Of a stretch of DNA of 38,388 nt, positions 9,123 through 17,629 are shown piece after piece. The position numbers and the translations under genes are program-made. This DNA is from an uncultured Oscillospiraceae bacterium. Lineage in GTDB: Bacteria; Bacillota; Clostridia; Oscillospirales; Ruminococcaceae. The stretch lies in assembly GCA_934446455.1 (NCBI GenBank), contig CAKSEE010000026.1, positions 1 to 38,388 of the forward strand. Reading direction: 5' to 3'. Every line of letters begins with the position of its first letter. Positions within the stretch are counted from its first letter, which is position 1. The notes beneath the pieces are model-generated. The model worked only from the letters and a program-made list of their open reading frames with translations. It had not been told where the DNA came from and searched no databases.

Positions 9123-9251
9123 GTAAGTAAAGCAGAGCCACCACACTCTCACCCGCCGGCAGCAGTCAGGCGCGGTCGTTTAATGTGAATTTTGCCCCCG
9201 GCGGGCGTTTATGTTAAGCGTGAGCAGTGTGCTCACGCTTATTTTGTTCTT
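9123..9251 (+). promoter_or_regulatory. L20-type leader RNA of the infC operon
   Basis: The 170-nt untranslated leader can fold into a long-range stem, CCCGCCGG (9152-9159) with CCGGCGGG (9198-9205), followed by a terminator (9216-9249) before the infC ribosome site. In Bacillus subtilis ribosomal protein L20, the last product of this operon, binds the leader and favours premature termination. The same gene order and a leader terminator here support that mode of control. I did not align the sequence to the L20 leader consensus. Confidence 0.65.
9216..9249 (+). terminator. Attenuator in the infC leader
   Basis: AAGCGTGAGCA (9216-9226) pairs perfectly with TGCTCACGCTT (9230-9240) around a 3-base loop and is followed by the T-rich run ATTTTGTTC. 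It lies between promoter and start codon, so it acts as a regulated stop. Confidence 0.85.
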
Positions 9252-9295
9252 CGGACAGAGCTTCGGAATTTGTATCGGAAAGGCGGTGCTTCGCT

Positions 9296-9811
9296 ATCAG
9301 CACGAAAGAACAGCTCATCAATGAGGAAATCAGGGAAAAGGAAGTCAGGGTCATCAGCGCCACGGGAGAGCAGCTCGGCATTATGTCGTCTGCGGACGCT
9401 CTTGAAAAGGCGATTGAGGCTGATCTCGACCTCGTAATGATATCCCCGGGCGCAAAGCCCCCTGTCTGCCGTATCATGGACTACGGTAAATACCGTTTTG
9501 AGCAGACCAAGAGGGAGAAGGAAGCCAGAAAGAACCAGAAGCAGGCAGAGGTCAAGGAGATAAAAATGTCCCTTAACATCGACACCAACGATTTCAACAT
9601 CAAGGTGAAGAACTGCATAAAGTTCCTGCAGAACGGCGACAAGGTAAAGGTCACCATCCGCTTCCGCCGCGCGAGAGAGATGTCGCACATGAACCTGAGC
9701 GACGAACTGATGAAGAAGTTCCTTGACGCTGTATCGGAGTACGGCACGACCGACAAGCCCTCCAAGCTTGAGGGCAAGAATTACGCGGTCGTAGTAAGCC
9801 CGAAGAAGTAA
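9296..9811 (+). CDS. infC: Translation initiation factor IF-3, probable ATC start
   Basis: IF-3 binds the 30S subunit, keeps it free of 50S and proofreads start-codon choice. The 171-residue product has the usual opening KEQLINEEIREKEVRVI, the N-domain motif PVCRIMDYGKYRFEQ, the linker rich in Lys and Glu, and the C-domain VKVTIRFRRAREMSH. The start is placed at ATC 9296 because AAGGCGGTG (9280-9288) lies seven bases upstream and because infC genes characteristically use rare start codons, which IF-3 itself discriminates against. No ATG, GTG or TTG near the conserved start is in frame with a better site. The frame is open upstream to 9227, but that part overlaps the attenuator. It is the first gene of the operon with rpmI and rplT. 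Confidence 0.93.
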   Translation: MSTKEQLINEEIREKEVRVISATGEQLGIMSSADALEKAIEADLDLVMISPGAKPPVCRIMDYGKYRFEQTKREKEARKNQKQAEVKEIKMSLNIDTNDFNIKVKNCIKFLQNGDKVKVTIRFRRAREMSHMNLSDELMKKFLDAVSEYGTTDKPSKLEGKNYAVVVSPKK

Positions 9812-9863
9812 GGCGTGCAAGGGCGCACTTTAACACTTAAAGAAACCTAAGGAGGATACCAAA

Positions 9864-10061
9864 ATGCCCAAGATCAAGACACACAGCGGAGCAAAGAAGC
9901 GCTTCAAGCTGACAGGAACAGGCAAGGTAAAGATGCAGCACTGCGGTAAGCGCCATATCCTTACCAAGAAGACCACCAAGCGCAAGAGAGGCCTTCGCAC
10001 AGGCGCATATGCGGACGTTACTAACGTAGCTCAGGTAAAGAGCCTTATTCCGTACAAATAA
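9864..10061 (+). CDS. rpmI: 50S ribosomal protein L35
   Basis: A 65-residue, strongly basic protein with the family opening [20 protein letters not shown] and the [11 protein letters not shown] stretch. It belongs to the large ribosomal subunit. AAGGAGG stands upstream of ATG 9864. The codon use is that of a highly expressed gene (many AAG and CGC/AGA). It lies in the middle of the infC operon, 52 bases after infC and 48 before rplT. Confidence 0.97.
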   Translation: MPKIKTHSGAKKRFKLTGTGKVKMQHCGKRHILTKKTTKRKRGLRTGAYADVTNVAQVKSLIPYK

Positions 10062-10109
10062 TCGACAACAACGGCGGAATGTTCCGCATAATGCAGGAGG
10101 TAAAGAAAA

Positions 10110-10463
10110 ATGGCACGTATCAAGGGCGCACTCGCCACTCGTAAGAGAAGAAACAGAACATTAAAGCTTGCCAAGGGTTACTTCGGCGGCAAGAGCAGAC
10201 TGTTCAAGACGGCTAAGGAAGCTGTATGGAAGAGCGGTCAGTACGCATACATCGGCAGAAGACTTAAGAAGAGAGATTTCAGAAGACTGTGGATTACGAG
10301 AATTTCCGCGGGCTGCAAGGCTAACGGCATGAACTACTCCACCTTTATGAACGGTCTTAAGAAGGCTGGCGTTACACTCAACAGAAAGATGCTTTCCGAA
10401 ATCGCAATCAACGATGCGGCAGGCTTCACAGCGCTTACCGAAAAGGCAAAGGCTGCGCTTTAA
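10110..10463 (+). CDS. rplT: 50S ribosomal protein L20
   Basis: A 117-residue basic protein, full length for the family, beginning [20 protein letters not shown] and containing [13 protein letters not shown] and [19 protein letters not shown]20 binds 23S rRNA early in assembly of the large subunit and is the probable repressor of its own operon through the leader at 9123-9251. The ribosome site is AGGAGG at 10094-10099. It is the last gene before a strong terminator. Confidence 0.97.
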   Translation: MARIKGALATRKRRNRTLKLAKGYFGGKSRLFKTAKEAVWKSGQYAYIGRRLKKRDFRRLWITRISAGCKANGMNYSTFMNGLKKAGVTLNRKMLSEIAINDAAGFTALTEKAKAAL

Positions 10464-10473
10464 TCGTGATAAT

Positions 10474-10506
10474 ATCTCACGTCCTTTTCGCGGGCGTGAG
10501 ATTTTT
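10474..10506 (+). terminator. Terminator of the infC operon
   Basis: ATCTCACGTCC (10474-10484) pairs with GGGCGTGAGAT (10492-10502) over 11 pairs, followed by TTTTT. It is a strong intrinsic terminator right after rplT. Confidence 0.9.
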
Positions 10507-10529
10507 CACTATGTAGGGGGTGTGCGGAG

Positions 10530-11297
10530 ATGATATCTTCAAGGCAGAACGCGGCGGTCCGCGAGATGCGCGAGCTGCTGCGCGAAAAGCGCGTGCGCGA
10601 TGAAAAAGGGCTGCTTGCCGCAGAGGGCGACCACCTTTGCGCGGAGCTTGCGAAAAGCGGCTTTGCGATAACCTCGGCGCTTATGACCGAGCGCGCCGCG
10701 CAGCGCTACCCCGAAACAGCGCGTGCGCTTATGGCGGCGTGCCCCGACGCGCAGGTGATAGCCGAGGAGCTTTCCGCATATGTTTCCGACACGAAAGCCC
10801 CGCAGGGGATATTCGCCGCGGCGAAAAAGCCCGCGCCCGCAGAGGGCTTCGGGGCGGCGCGGCGGCTGGTTATACTCGACGGGGTGCAGGACCCCGGAAA
10901 CGTCGGCACGGTGATACGCACGGCGGAGGCGCTCGGCATTGACGGCGCGCTGCTCTCGCGCGGGTGCGCGGACGTGTGGTCGCCAAAAGCCATGCGCGCT
11001 TCCATGGGGAGCGTTTTCAGGCTGAGGTGCATAACGGGCGATATCCCGCAGATGATAAAGGAGCTTAAGGCGCAGGGCTTCGGAGTGTACGGCGCAATGC
11101 TCGACGAGAGCGCGCAGAAGCTCGGCGAAACGGCGTTTCCCGAAAGGGCGGCGGTCGTTATCGGCAACGAGGGCGCAGGCGTTTCTGCGGAGGTCAAGGC
11201 GGCATGCACGGGGTCGGTGTATATCCCGATAAGCGGCGCAGAGTCGCTCAATGCGGCGGCAGCGGCTGCAATTCTTTTGTGGGAGCTGTCGCGGTAA
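10530..11297 (+). CDS. TrmH/SpoU-family RNA 2'-O-methyltransferase (RlmB-like)
   Basis: This is a 255-residue SPOUT-class enzyme that methylates ribose 2'-OH groups in rRNA or tRNA with S-adenosylmethionine. The N-terminal part (about 1-100) is the L30e-like substrate-binding domain. The C-terminal knotted domain has the three SpoU motifs: LDGVQDPGNVGTVIRTAEALG (with the catalytic Asn and Arg), VVIGNEGAGVS, and IPISGAESLNAAAAAAILLWE. ATG 10530 follows AGGGGGTG by seven bases. In Clostridia this gene often lies just after rplT, as here. Which nucleotide it modifies (for example G2251 of 23S rRNA) cannot be told from sequence alone. Confidence 0.9.
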   Translation: MISSRQNAAVREMRELLREKRVRDEKGLLAAEGDHLCAELAKSGFAITSALMTERAAQRYPETARALMAACPDAQVIAEELSAYVSDTKAPQGIFAAAKKPAPAEGFGAARRLVILDGVQDPGNVGTVIRTAEALGIDGALLSRGCADVWSPKAMRASMGSVFRLRCITGDIPQMIKELKAQGFGVYGAMLDESAQKLGETAFPERAAVVIGNEGAGVSAEVKAACTGSVYIPISGAESLNAAAAAAILLWELSR

Positions 11298-11395
11298 TGC
11301 ACAGAACATACGCCCGGCAGGCTTCGCAGCGTCTGTCCGTGCGGTCGGCTTTCGCTTAAATACACGCTGCGTACGCTTTCTGCTTCATGCAGAGG

Positions 11396-11454
11396 GCACC
11401 GCAAAACCCAAAGCCGCAGGCTCTTTCGGAGAGCGTTTTTCGGCTTTGCGGTGC
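11396..11454 (+). terminator. Terminator-like element with alternative stems ahead of topA
   Basis: Three helices are possible. GCTCT (11420-11424) with AGAGC (11430-11434) around TTCGG, followed by GTTTTT, looks like an intrinsic terminator. CAAAGCCG (11409-11416) with CGGCTTTG (11441-11448) encloses it. GCACCGCAAA (11396-11405) with TTTGCGGTGC (11445-11454) overlaps the second stem, so those two exclude each other. The element may simply end the methyltransferase transcript or may be a switch for topA. A separate small hairpin, GCCCCG/CGGGGC (11466-11484), lies just before the topA ribosome site. The rest of 11298-11395 shows nothing recognisable. Confidence 0.6.
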
Positions 11455-11516
11455 TTATAAATATTGCCCCGACTGTTACGGGGCGTCTATCAGAGCAGTT
11501 TAGGGGGAAACATAAA

Positions 11517-13625
11517 GTGTCAAACCTTGTAATATTAGAGTCGCCCTCAAAGGCGAAAACAGTAAAGAAATACCTTGGCGCGGGCTACGACGTGATAGCC
11601 TCGACAGGTCATGTGATAGATCTGCCGAAGTCAAAGCTCGGCGTTGACGTGGAGCATGATTTCGCGCCGCAGTATGTGAACATGAAGGACAAGGCGGAGG
11701 TTATCCGCGAGCTTAAGAAGCACGCGAAAAGCGCCGACGTCGTGTATCTCGCAACGGACCCTGACCGCGAGGGAGAGGCTATTGCGTGGCATCTGTCGCA
11801 CCTGCTGGGCATAGACCAGAACGCGCCCGTGCGCGTGACGTTCAACGAGATAACGAAGTCGGGCGTGCAGTACGGCATGAGCCACCCGCGAACCATAGAC
11901 ACGGACATAGTGGACGCGCAGCAGGCGCGCCGCGTTCTTGACAGAATCGTTGGCTACAAGCTTTCGCCGTTCCTGTGGAAAAAGGTAAGGCGCGGGCTGT
12001 CCGCAGGGCGCGTGCAGTCGGTTGCGGTAAGGATAATCGTTGACCGCGAGGAGGAGATACGCGCGTTCCGGTCGCAGGAATACTGGAGCATTGACGCGAA
12101 ATTCACCGCGGCTTCCTCAAAGCGGGCGTTCGCGGCAAAGCTTGCGGAAATCGACGGGAAGAAGGCCGAGCTTGCTTCAAAGGAGCAGGCGGACGGGATA
12201 CTCGCCCGCCTTTCGGGCGCGGAATACATCGTGACGGAGCTTAAGAAGTCGCAGCGCAGAAAGCAGCCCGCGCCGCCGTTCACCACCTCAACGCTCCAGC
12301 AGGAGGCGTCACGCAGGCTGTCATTCCAGGCGCGGCGCACGATGAAAGCCGCGCAGGAGCTCTACGAGGGCATTAACGTTGAGGGCATGGGCGCTGTCGG
12401 TCTTATCACTTACATGAGAACCGACTCGCTGCGTATATCCGACGAGGCAAAGGCTGCCGCGGCGGACCTTATAAAGGAGCTTTACGGCGCGGATTATCTG
12501 CCCGAAAAGCCCCGCACGTTCCGCACGAAAAACAACGCGCAGGACGCGCACGAGGCTATACGCCCCACTACCGTGAGCCTTACGCCCGAGAGCGTAAAGT
12601 CCTCGCTTTCGAGCGACCAGTACAAGCTTTACAAGCTCATATGGGAGCGCTTTATGGCAAGCCAGATGCAGAACGCCGTGCTTGATACTGTGTCCGCAGG
12701 CGTAAGCGCCGCAGGCTGCACGTTCAGGGCGAGCGGCTATTCGGTGCGGTTTGACGGCTTTACAAGGCTTTACGAGGAGTCCCACGATGGCGATACCGAG
12801 CAGAGCGGCGCGCTGCCTAAAATAGAAAAGGGCGAGGCGCTCACGCCGAAGGAGGTCCTTGCGAACCAGCACTTCACGCAGCCGCCCGCGCGCTACAACG
12901 AGGCGTCGCTCATAAAGGCGCTCGAGGAGAACGGCATAGGCCGCCCCTCGACCTATGCGCCTACCATCTCCACGATACTCGACAGGCACTATGTCGAACG
13001 CGAGCAGGGCGGGCAGCTCAGACCCACGGCGCTCGGCGAGGTGATCACGGGGCTTCTGCGGGAGCATTTCAACAACATAGTGGATGTGAAGTTCACCGCA
13101 AAAATGGAAAGCGACCTTGACGACATTGAAAAGGGTACGAAAAACTGGGTGGAAACGATGAGAAAGTTCTACGGCGGCTTTTCAAAGACCCTTGAAAAGG
13201 CGGAGGCCGACATGGAGGGCAAGCGCGTCAAAGTCCCCGACGAGCCTACGGACATAGTGTGCGAGGAATGCGGCAAGCCCATGGTGATAAAGATAGGCCC
13301 GTACGGAAAGTTTCTCGGCTGCTCGGGCTTCCCCGAGTGCAAGTTCACCAAGAAGATAGTTACCGAAACAAAGGGCAGCTGCCCGCGCTGCGGCAAGAAA
13401 ATGCTCGCGAAGAAGTCCAAAAAGGGCAAGCCATTTTACGGGTGCGAGGATTATCAGGGCTGCAACTTTATGACGTGGGATCTGCCTATCGGGGAGAAAT
13501 GTCCGCAGTGCGGCGCAAGCCTGTTCAAGAAAGCGGGCAAGCTGGGTAAGATATACTGCGCGAGAGAGGGCTGCGGCTACGAGCGACCGCTCGACCCTGT
13601 AAAGGATAAGACGAATGAAAGTTAA
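11517..13625 (+). CDS. topA: DNA topoisomerase I (type IA)
   Basis: It relaxes negative supercoils by nicking one strand through a tyrosine-DNA bond. The 702-residue protein has a Toprim domain at the N terminus (LVILESPSKAKTVKKYLG; acidic motif DPDREGEAIAWHL) and the catalytic Tyr299 in GLITYMRTDSLR. Three four-Cys zinc ribbons follow at the C terminus, starting near residues 582 (CEECGKP), 622 (CPRCGKK) and 662 (CPQCGAS). The start is GTG 11517, nine bases after AGGGGG; it puts SNLVILES at the N terminus as in other TopA proteins. An open stretch upstream to 11451 overlaps a hairpin and is unlikely to be translated. The gene overlaps trmFO by 11 bases. Confidence 0.96.
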   Translation: MSNLVILESPSKAKTVKKYLGAGYDVIASTGHVIDLPKSKLGVDVEHDFAPQYVNMKDKAEVIRELKKHAKSADVVYLATDPDREGEAIAWHLSHLLGIDQNAPVRVTFNEITKSGVQYGMSHPRTIDTDIVDAQQARRVLDRIVGYKLSPFLWKKVRRGLSAGRVQSVAVRIIVDREEEIRAFRSQEYWSIDAKFTAASSKRAFAAKLAEIDGKKAELASKEQADGILARLSGAEYIVTELKKSQRRKQPAPPFTTSTLQQEASRRLSFQARRTMKAAQELYEGINVEGMGAVGLITYMRTDSLRISDEAKAAAADLIKELYGADYLPEKPRTFRTKNNAQDAHEAIRPTTVSLTPESVKSSLSSDQYKLYKLIWERFMASQMQNAVLDTVSAGVSAAGCTFRASGYSVRFDGFTRLYEESHDGDTEQSGALPKIEKGEALTPKEVLANQHFTQPPARYNEASLIKALEENGIGRPSTYAPTISTILDRHYVEREQGGQLRPTALGEVITGLLREHFNNIVDVKFTAKMESDLDDIEKGTKNWVETMRKFYGGFSKTLEKAEADMEGKRVKVPDEPTDIVCEECGKPMVIKIGPYGKFLGCSGFPECKFTKKIVTETKGSCPRCGKKMLAKKSKKGKPFYGCEDYQGCNFMTWDLPIGEKCPQCGASLFKKAGKLGKIYCAREGCGYERPLDPVKDKTNES

Positions 13626-14931
13626 GGTCATAGGCGCGGGACTCGCGGGGTGCGAGGCGGCGGCGCAGCTCAGCGCGCGCGGCTTTGCGGTGGAGCTTTA
13701 CGAGATGAAGCCGCGGAAATATTCGCCCGCGCACAAGTACAGCGGCTTTGCGGAGCTTGTCTGCTCAAACTCGCTTAAGGCGGCGCGCGTGGAGAGCGCG
13801 TGCGGGCTCCTTAAAGAGGAAATGCGCAGGCTCGGGAGCGTTATACTGCGCGCCGCGGAAAAAACGAGCGTTCCCGCAGGGGGTGCGCTCGCGGTGGACA
13901 GGGAGCAGTTCTCCGACGAGGTAACGCGCATAATAAGCGCCGACCCGAACATCACGGTGATAAGCGGCGAGGTGACGGAGCTTCCTGCGGAAAACGCCGT
14001 GATATGCACGGGACCGCTCACGTCGGACGCGCTTGCGGAGAAGCTGCGCTCACTGTGCGGGCAGGGGCTCAGCTTTTACGACGCGGCGGCGCCGATCGTT
14101 ACGGCTGAGAGCATCGACCTTACAAAGGCGTTCTTTCAGACCCGCTATGACAAGGGCGACGCGGACTACATAAACTGCCCCATGACGCGCGAGGAGTACG
14201 ACGCGTTCTACGAGGCGCTTATCAACGCCGAAAGCGCGCCGCTTAAGGAGTTCGACCGCCCCGCCGAATCAGCGGGAATGCGCGTGTACGAGGGCTGTAT
14301 GCCCGTTGAGGTGCTTGCAAAGCGCGGCGCGGAGAGCGTGCGCTACGGCTGCATGAAGCCCGTGGGGCTTACCGACCCGAGAACGGGGCGCCGCCCCTAC
14401 GCTGCGGTTCAGCTGCGAAAGGAGAACCGCGAGGGGACGATGTACAACCTCGTGGGCTTTCAGACGAACCTTAAGTTCGGCGAGCAGAAGCGCGTGTTCT
14501 CGATGATACCCGGGCTTGAAAACGCGCAGTTCGTGCGCTACGGCGTTATGCACAGAAACACGTTTATAGACAGCCCCCGCCTGCTTGACGGGCATTTCAT
14601 GCTCAGAGGCTCGCGCAACATATTCTTCGGCGGTCAGATAACGGGTGTTGAGGGGTATGTGGAGAGCGCCGCGAGCGGTATCGCCGCAGGCAGGGCGCTT
14701 GCGGACAGACTTTCGGGCAGAGAGCCGCTCACGTTCCCGAGGACGACCATGCTCGGAGCGCTGAGCGCCTACATTTCAGACCCGTCCGTGACGGACTTTC
14801 AGCCTATGGGCAGCAACATGGGGATACTCCCCCCGCTTGAGGAAGCAGTAAAGGGCAAGCAGGAGAAATACGCGGCATACGCGCGCAGGGCGCTAGAGGA
14901 CCTTGACAGGGCGCTTGGCGGTAATATATGA
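13615..14931 (+). CDS. trmFO: Methylenetetrahydrofolate-tRNA (uracil-54-C5) methyltransferase (FAD-dependent)
   Basis: TrmFO makes ribothymidine at position 54 of tRNA using methylenetetrahydrofolate and FADH2. The 438-residue product begins with the FAD-binding GAGLAGCEAA (7-16), followed by YEMKPRKYSPAH and the diagnostic LVCSNSLKA. The GQITGVEGYVESAASG block lies near the C terminus. Length and order match the family. ATG 13615 lies inside the end of topA (AGGATAAG upstream). The topA-trmFO pair is a widespread Firmicutes arrangement and suggests translational coupling. Confidence 0.96.
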   Translation: MKVKVIGAGLAGCEAAAQLSARGFAVELYEMKPRKYSPAHKYSGFAELVCSNSLKAARVESACGLLKEEMRRLGSVILRAAEKTSVPAGGALAVDREQFSDEVTRIISADPNITVISGEVTELPAENAVICTGPLTSDALAEKLRSLCGQGLSFYDAAAPIVTAESIDLTKAFFQTRYDKGDADYINCPMTREEYDAFYEALINAESAPLKEFDRPAESAGMRVYEGCMPVEVLAKRGAESVRYGCMKPVGLTDPRTGRRPYAAVQLRKENREGTMYNLVGFQTNLKFGEQKRVFSMIPGLENAQFVRYGVMHRNTFIDSPRLLDGHFMLRGSRNIFFGGQITGVEGYVESAASGIAAGRALADRLSGREPLTFPRTTMLGALSAYISDPSVTDFQPMGSNMGILPPLEEAVKGKQEKYAAYARRALEDLDRALGGNI

Positions 14932-14941
14932 GGAGAACGCG

Positions 14942-15949
14942 ATGAGAATTGTAATAGACGGATTCGGCGGCGACAACTCGCCCGACGAGGTGCTCAAGGG
15001 CGCCGCCCTTGCAGTGGAAAAGCTCGGAATAGACGTTGTGGTAACGGGCGAGCCCGATGTGCTGAAGTCCCGCATGGAAGCGCTCGGCGTTTTGCAAAAG
15101 GGCATTGATATAGTTGAGGCGCACGGCGTTATCACAACCGAGGACAACCCCCGCTCGATACTTAAGGAAAACGCGGGCACGTCGATGGGCGCGGCATTCA
15201 ATATGCTGGCGCGCGGCGAGGCGGACGCGGCGATAAGCGCGGGCAGCACGGCAGCTATCGTTATCGGCGGCACTATGATATGCAAGCGCCTTAAGGGCGT
15301 TAAGAGAACGGCGCTCGTGCCGCTTATGCCCGCAAAGGGCGGCGTGCGCTACTGCGTGCTTGACGGCGGCGCGAACGTTGAGTGCCGCCCCGAGATGTTA
15401 CAGCAGTTCGCGGTAATGGGCAGCTGCTTTATGCAGAAGACAATGGGCATAGAAAAGCCGCGCGTGGGACTTCTCAACATAGGCACGGAGGACGAAAAGG
15501 GCAGGGAGCTTGAGCATGAGGCGAAAAAGCTGCTCGAGCAGACGCCCGTGAACTTTGTGGGCTACGTTGAGGGCAGGGACGTGCCGCTGGGCGCGGTAGA
15601 CGTGCTTGTGACGGACGGCTTCACGGGCAACGTTTACCTTAAGGCGTGCGAGGGCATGGGCGCACTCATGAAGGACGCGATGAAGTCGATGTTCTTTGCG
15701 AACCTTAAGACGAAGCTCGGCGCGCTTTTCGTTAAGAAGCAGATTGGCGAGTTTTCAAGGCAGATGGACTACAAGACGATAGGCGGCGCGCCGCTTCTCG
15801 GCACGGCAAAGCCCGTGTTCAAGGCGCACGGCAGCTCTGACGCGGCGGCGTTTCTCGGCGCGTTCAGTCAGGCAAAGCTTTTTGTGGAAAACAGGGCGAT
15901 AGAGGAAATGGCGGACACGCTGGCGGCGCTTTCGGCAAAGGAAGAGTGA
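14942..15949 (+). CDS. plsX: Phosphate acyltransferase PlsX
   Basis: PlsX converts acyl-ACP to acyl-phosphate, the donor for PlsY in phospholipid synthesis. The 335-residue protein has the family start MRIVIDGFGGDNSPDEVLKG, the ISAGSTAAIVIGGTM block, GGANVECRPEMLQQFA and TDGFTGNVYLKACEG. ATG 14942 is preceded by GAGGAG and lies ten bases after the trmFO stop; an in-frame start at 14903 would overlap trmFO and add an atypical N terminus. It is followed directly by rnc, without the acpP gene that often separates plsX and rnc. Confidence 0.96.
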   Translation: MRIVIDGFGGDNSPDEVLKGAALAVEKLGIDVVVTGEPDVLKSRMEALGVLQKGIDIVEAHGVITTEDNPRSILKENAGTSMGAAFNMLARGEADAAISAGSTAAIVIGGTMICKRLKGVKRTALVPLMPAKGGVRYCVLDGGANVECRPEMLQQFAVMGSCFMQKTMGIEKPRVGLLNIGTEDEKGRELEHEAKKLLEQTPVNFVGYVEGRDVPLGAVDVLVTDGFTGNVYLKACEGMGALMKDAMKSMFFANLKTKLGALFVKKQIGEFSRQMDYKTIGGAPLLGTAKPVFKAHGSSDAAAFLGAFSQAKLFVENRAIEEMADTLAALSAKEE

Positions 15950-15950
15950 T

Positions 15951-16626
<676 letters not shown>

Positions 16627-16640
<14 letters not shown>

Positions 16641-17610
16641 TCTTTCGATATTCATACCGCACGTTGGCTGCCCGCACAGGTGCAGCTTCTGCGACCAGCG
16701 CAGCATTTCGGGTGCGCAGAAGCCCCCGTGCGCGCAGGAGGTCGCCGAGCTTCTCGCGCAGCAGGCGCAGCACCTGACCGAGCGCGGAATGAGCGCCGAG
16801 ATAGCGTTCTTCGGCGGCAGCTTTACCGCGATAGACCGCGCGTATATGCTGGAGCTTCTGGGCGCTGCAAAAAGCGCCGTGGAGCGCTATTCGTGCTATA
16901 ACGGCATACGCTGCTCCACCCGTCCGGACTGCATAGACGAGGACGTGGTGCGGCTTCTTAAGGCGAGCGGCATGACCTTTGTGGAGCTTGGAGCGCAGTC
17001 CATGAGCGACGAGGTGCTTTCGGCGAACGAGCGCGGGCATTCCGCGCAGGACGTGCGCACGGCGGCGCGTATCATACGCGAAAGCGGCATGGGACTGGGG
17101 TTGCAGATGATGACGGGGCTTTATAAGGACAGCGAGGAAGCCGTGCTTTACACTGCGCGGGAGTTTATCGCGCTGCGCCCCGATACGGTGCGGATATACC
17201 CGACCGTTATTCTTAAGAACACGCGGCTCGGCGAGCTTTACGAGCGCGGCGAGTACAAAAGCTTCGGCTTTGAGCAGACGGTGGAGCTATGCGCGCGGCT
17301 GCTCAAGATGTTCGGGGACGAGGGCATACCCGTGATAAGGCTCGGGCTGCACGCAAGCCCCGAGGTAGAGCGCGATATGCTGGGCGGCGTATACCACCCG
17401 GCGCTGCGCGAGCTGTGTGAAAGCAGGCTTTTCCTTAAGGATATGCTAAGGGCGCTTGACGGGCGGAAAGGGAGCTTCACCATATACACCGACCCGCGCA
17501 ATATTAGCAAAGCCGCGGGGCAGAAGCGCTGCAACATAACGGCGCTTGCAGCGCAGGGCTGCAATGTGACGATAAAGCCGCGCGAGGGCGCTTATATAGA
17601 GGTTTGCTGA
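16627..17610 (+). CDS. Radical SAM protein, Elp3-like without acetyltransferase domain
   Basis: A 327-residue radical S-adenosylmethionine enzyme. The [4Fe-4S] ligands are Cys15, Cys19 and Cys22 in GCPHRCSFCDQ, followed by EIAFFGGSFTAIDR and a TIM-barrel pattern (RPDCIDEDVVRLLKASG, VELGAQSMSDEVL) typical of the Elp3/MiaB-related superfamily. The KAT domain of true Elp3 is missing, since the protein ends soon after the barrel. Related radical SAM genes sit between rnc and smc in many Clostridia. The substrate is not known; a role in tRNA or another macromolecule modification is inference from the superfamily. ATG 16627 lies within the rnc end. Confidence 0.85.
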
Positions 17611-17629
17611 AAATATTTTGGAGTATTGA

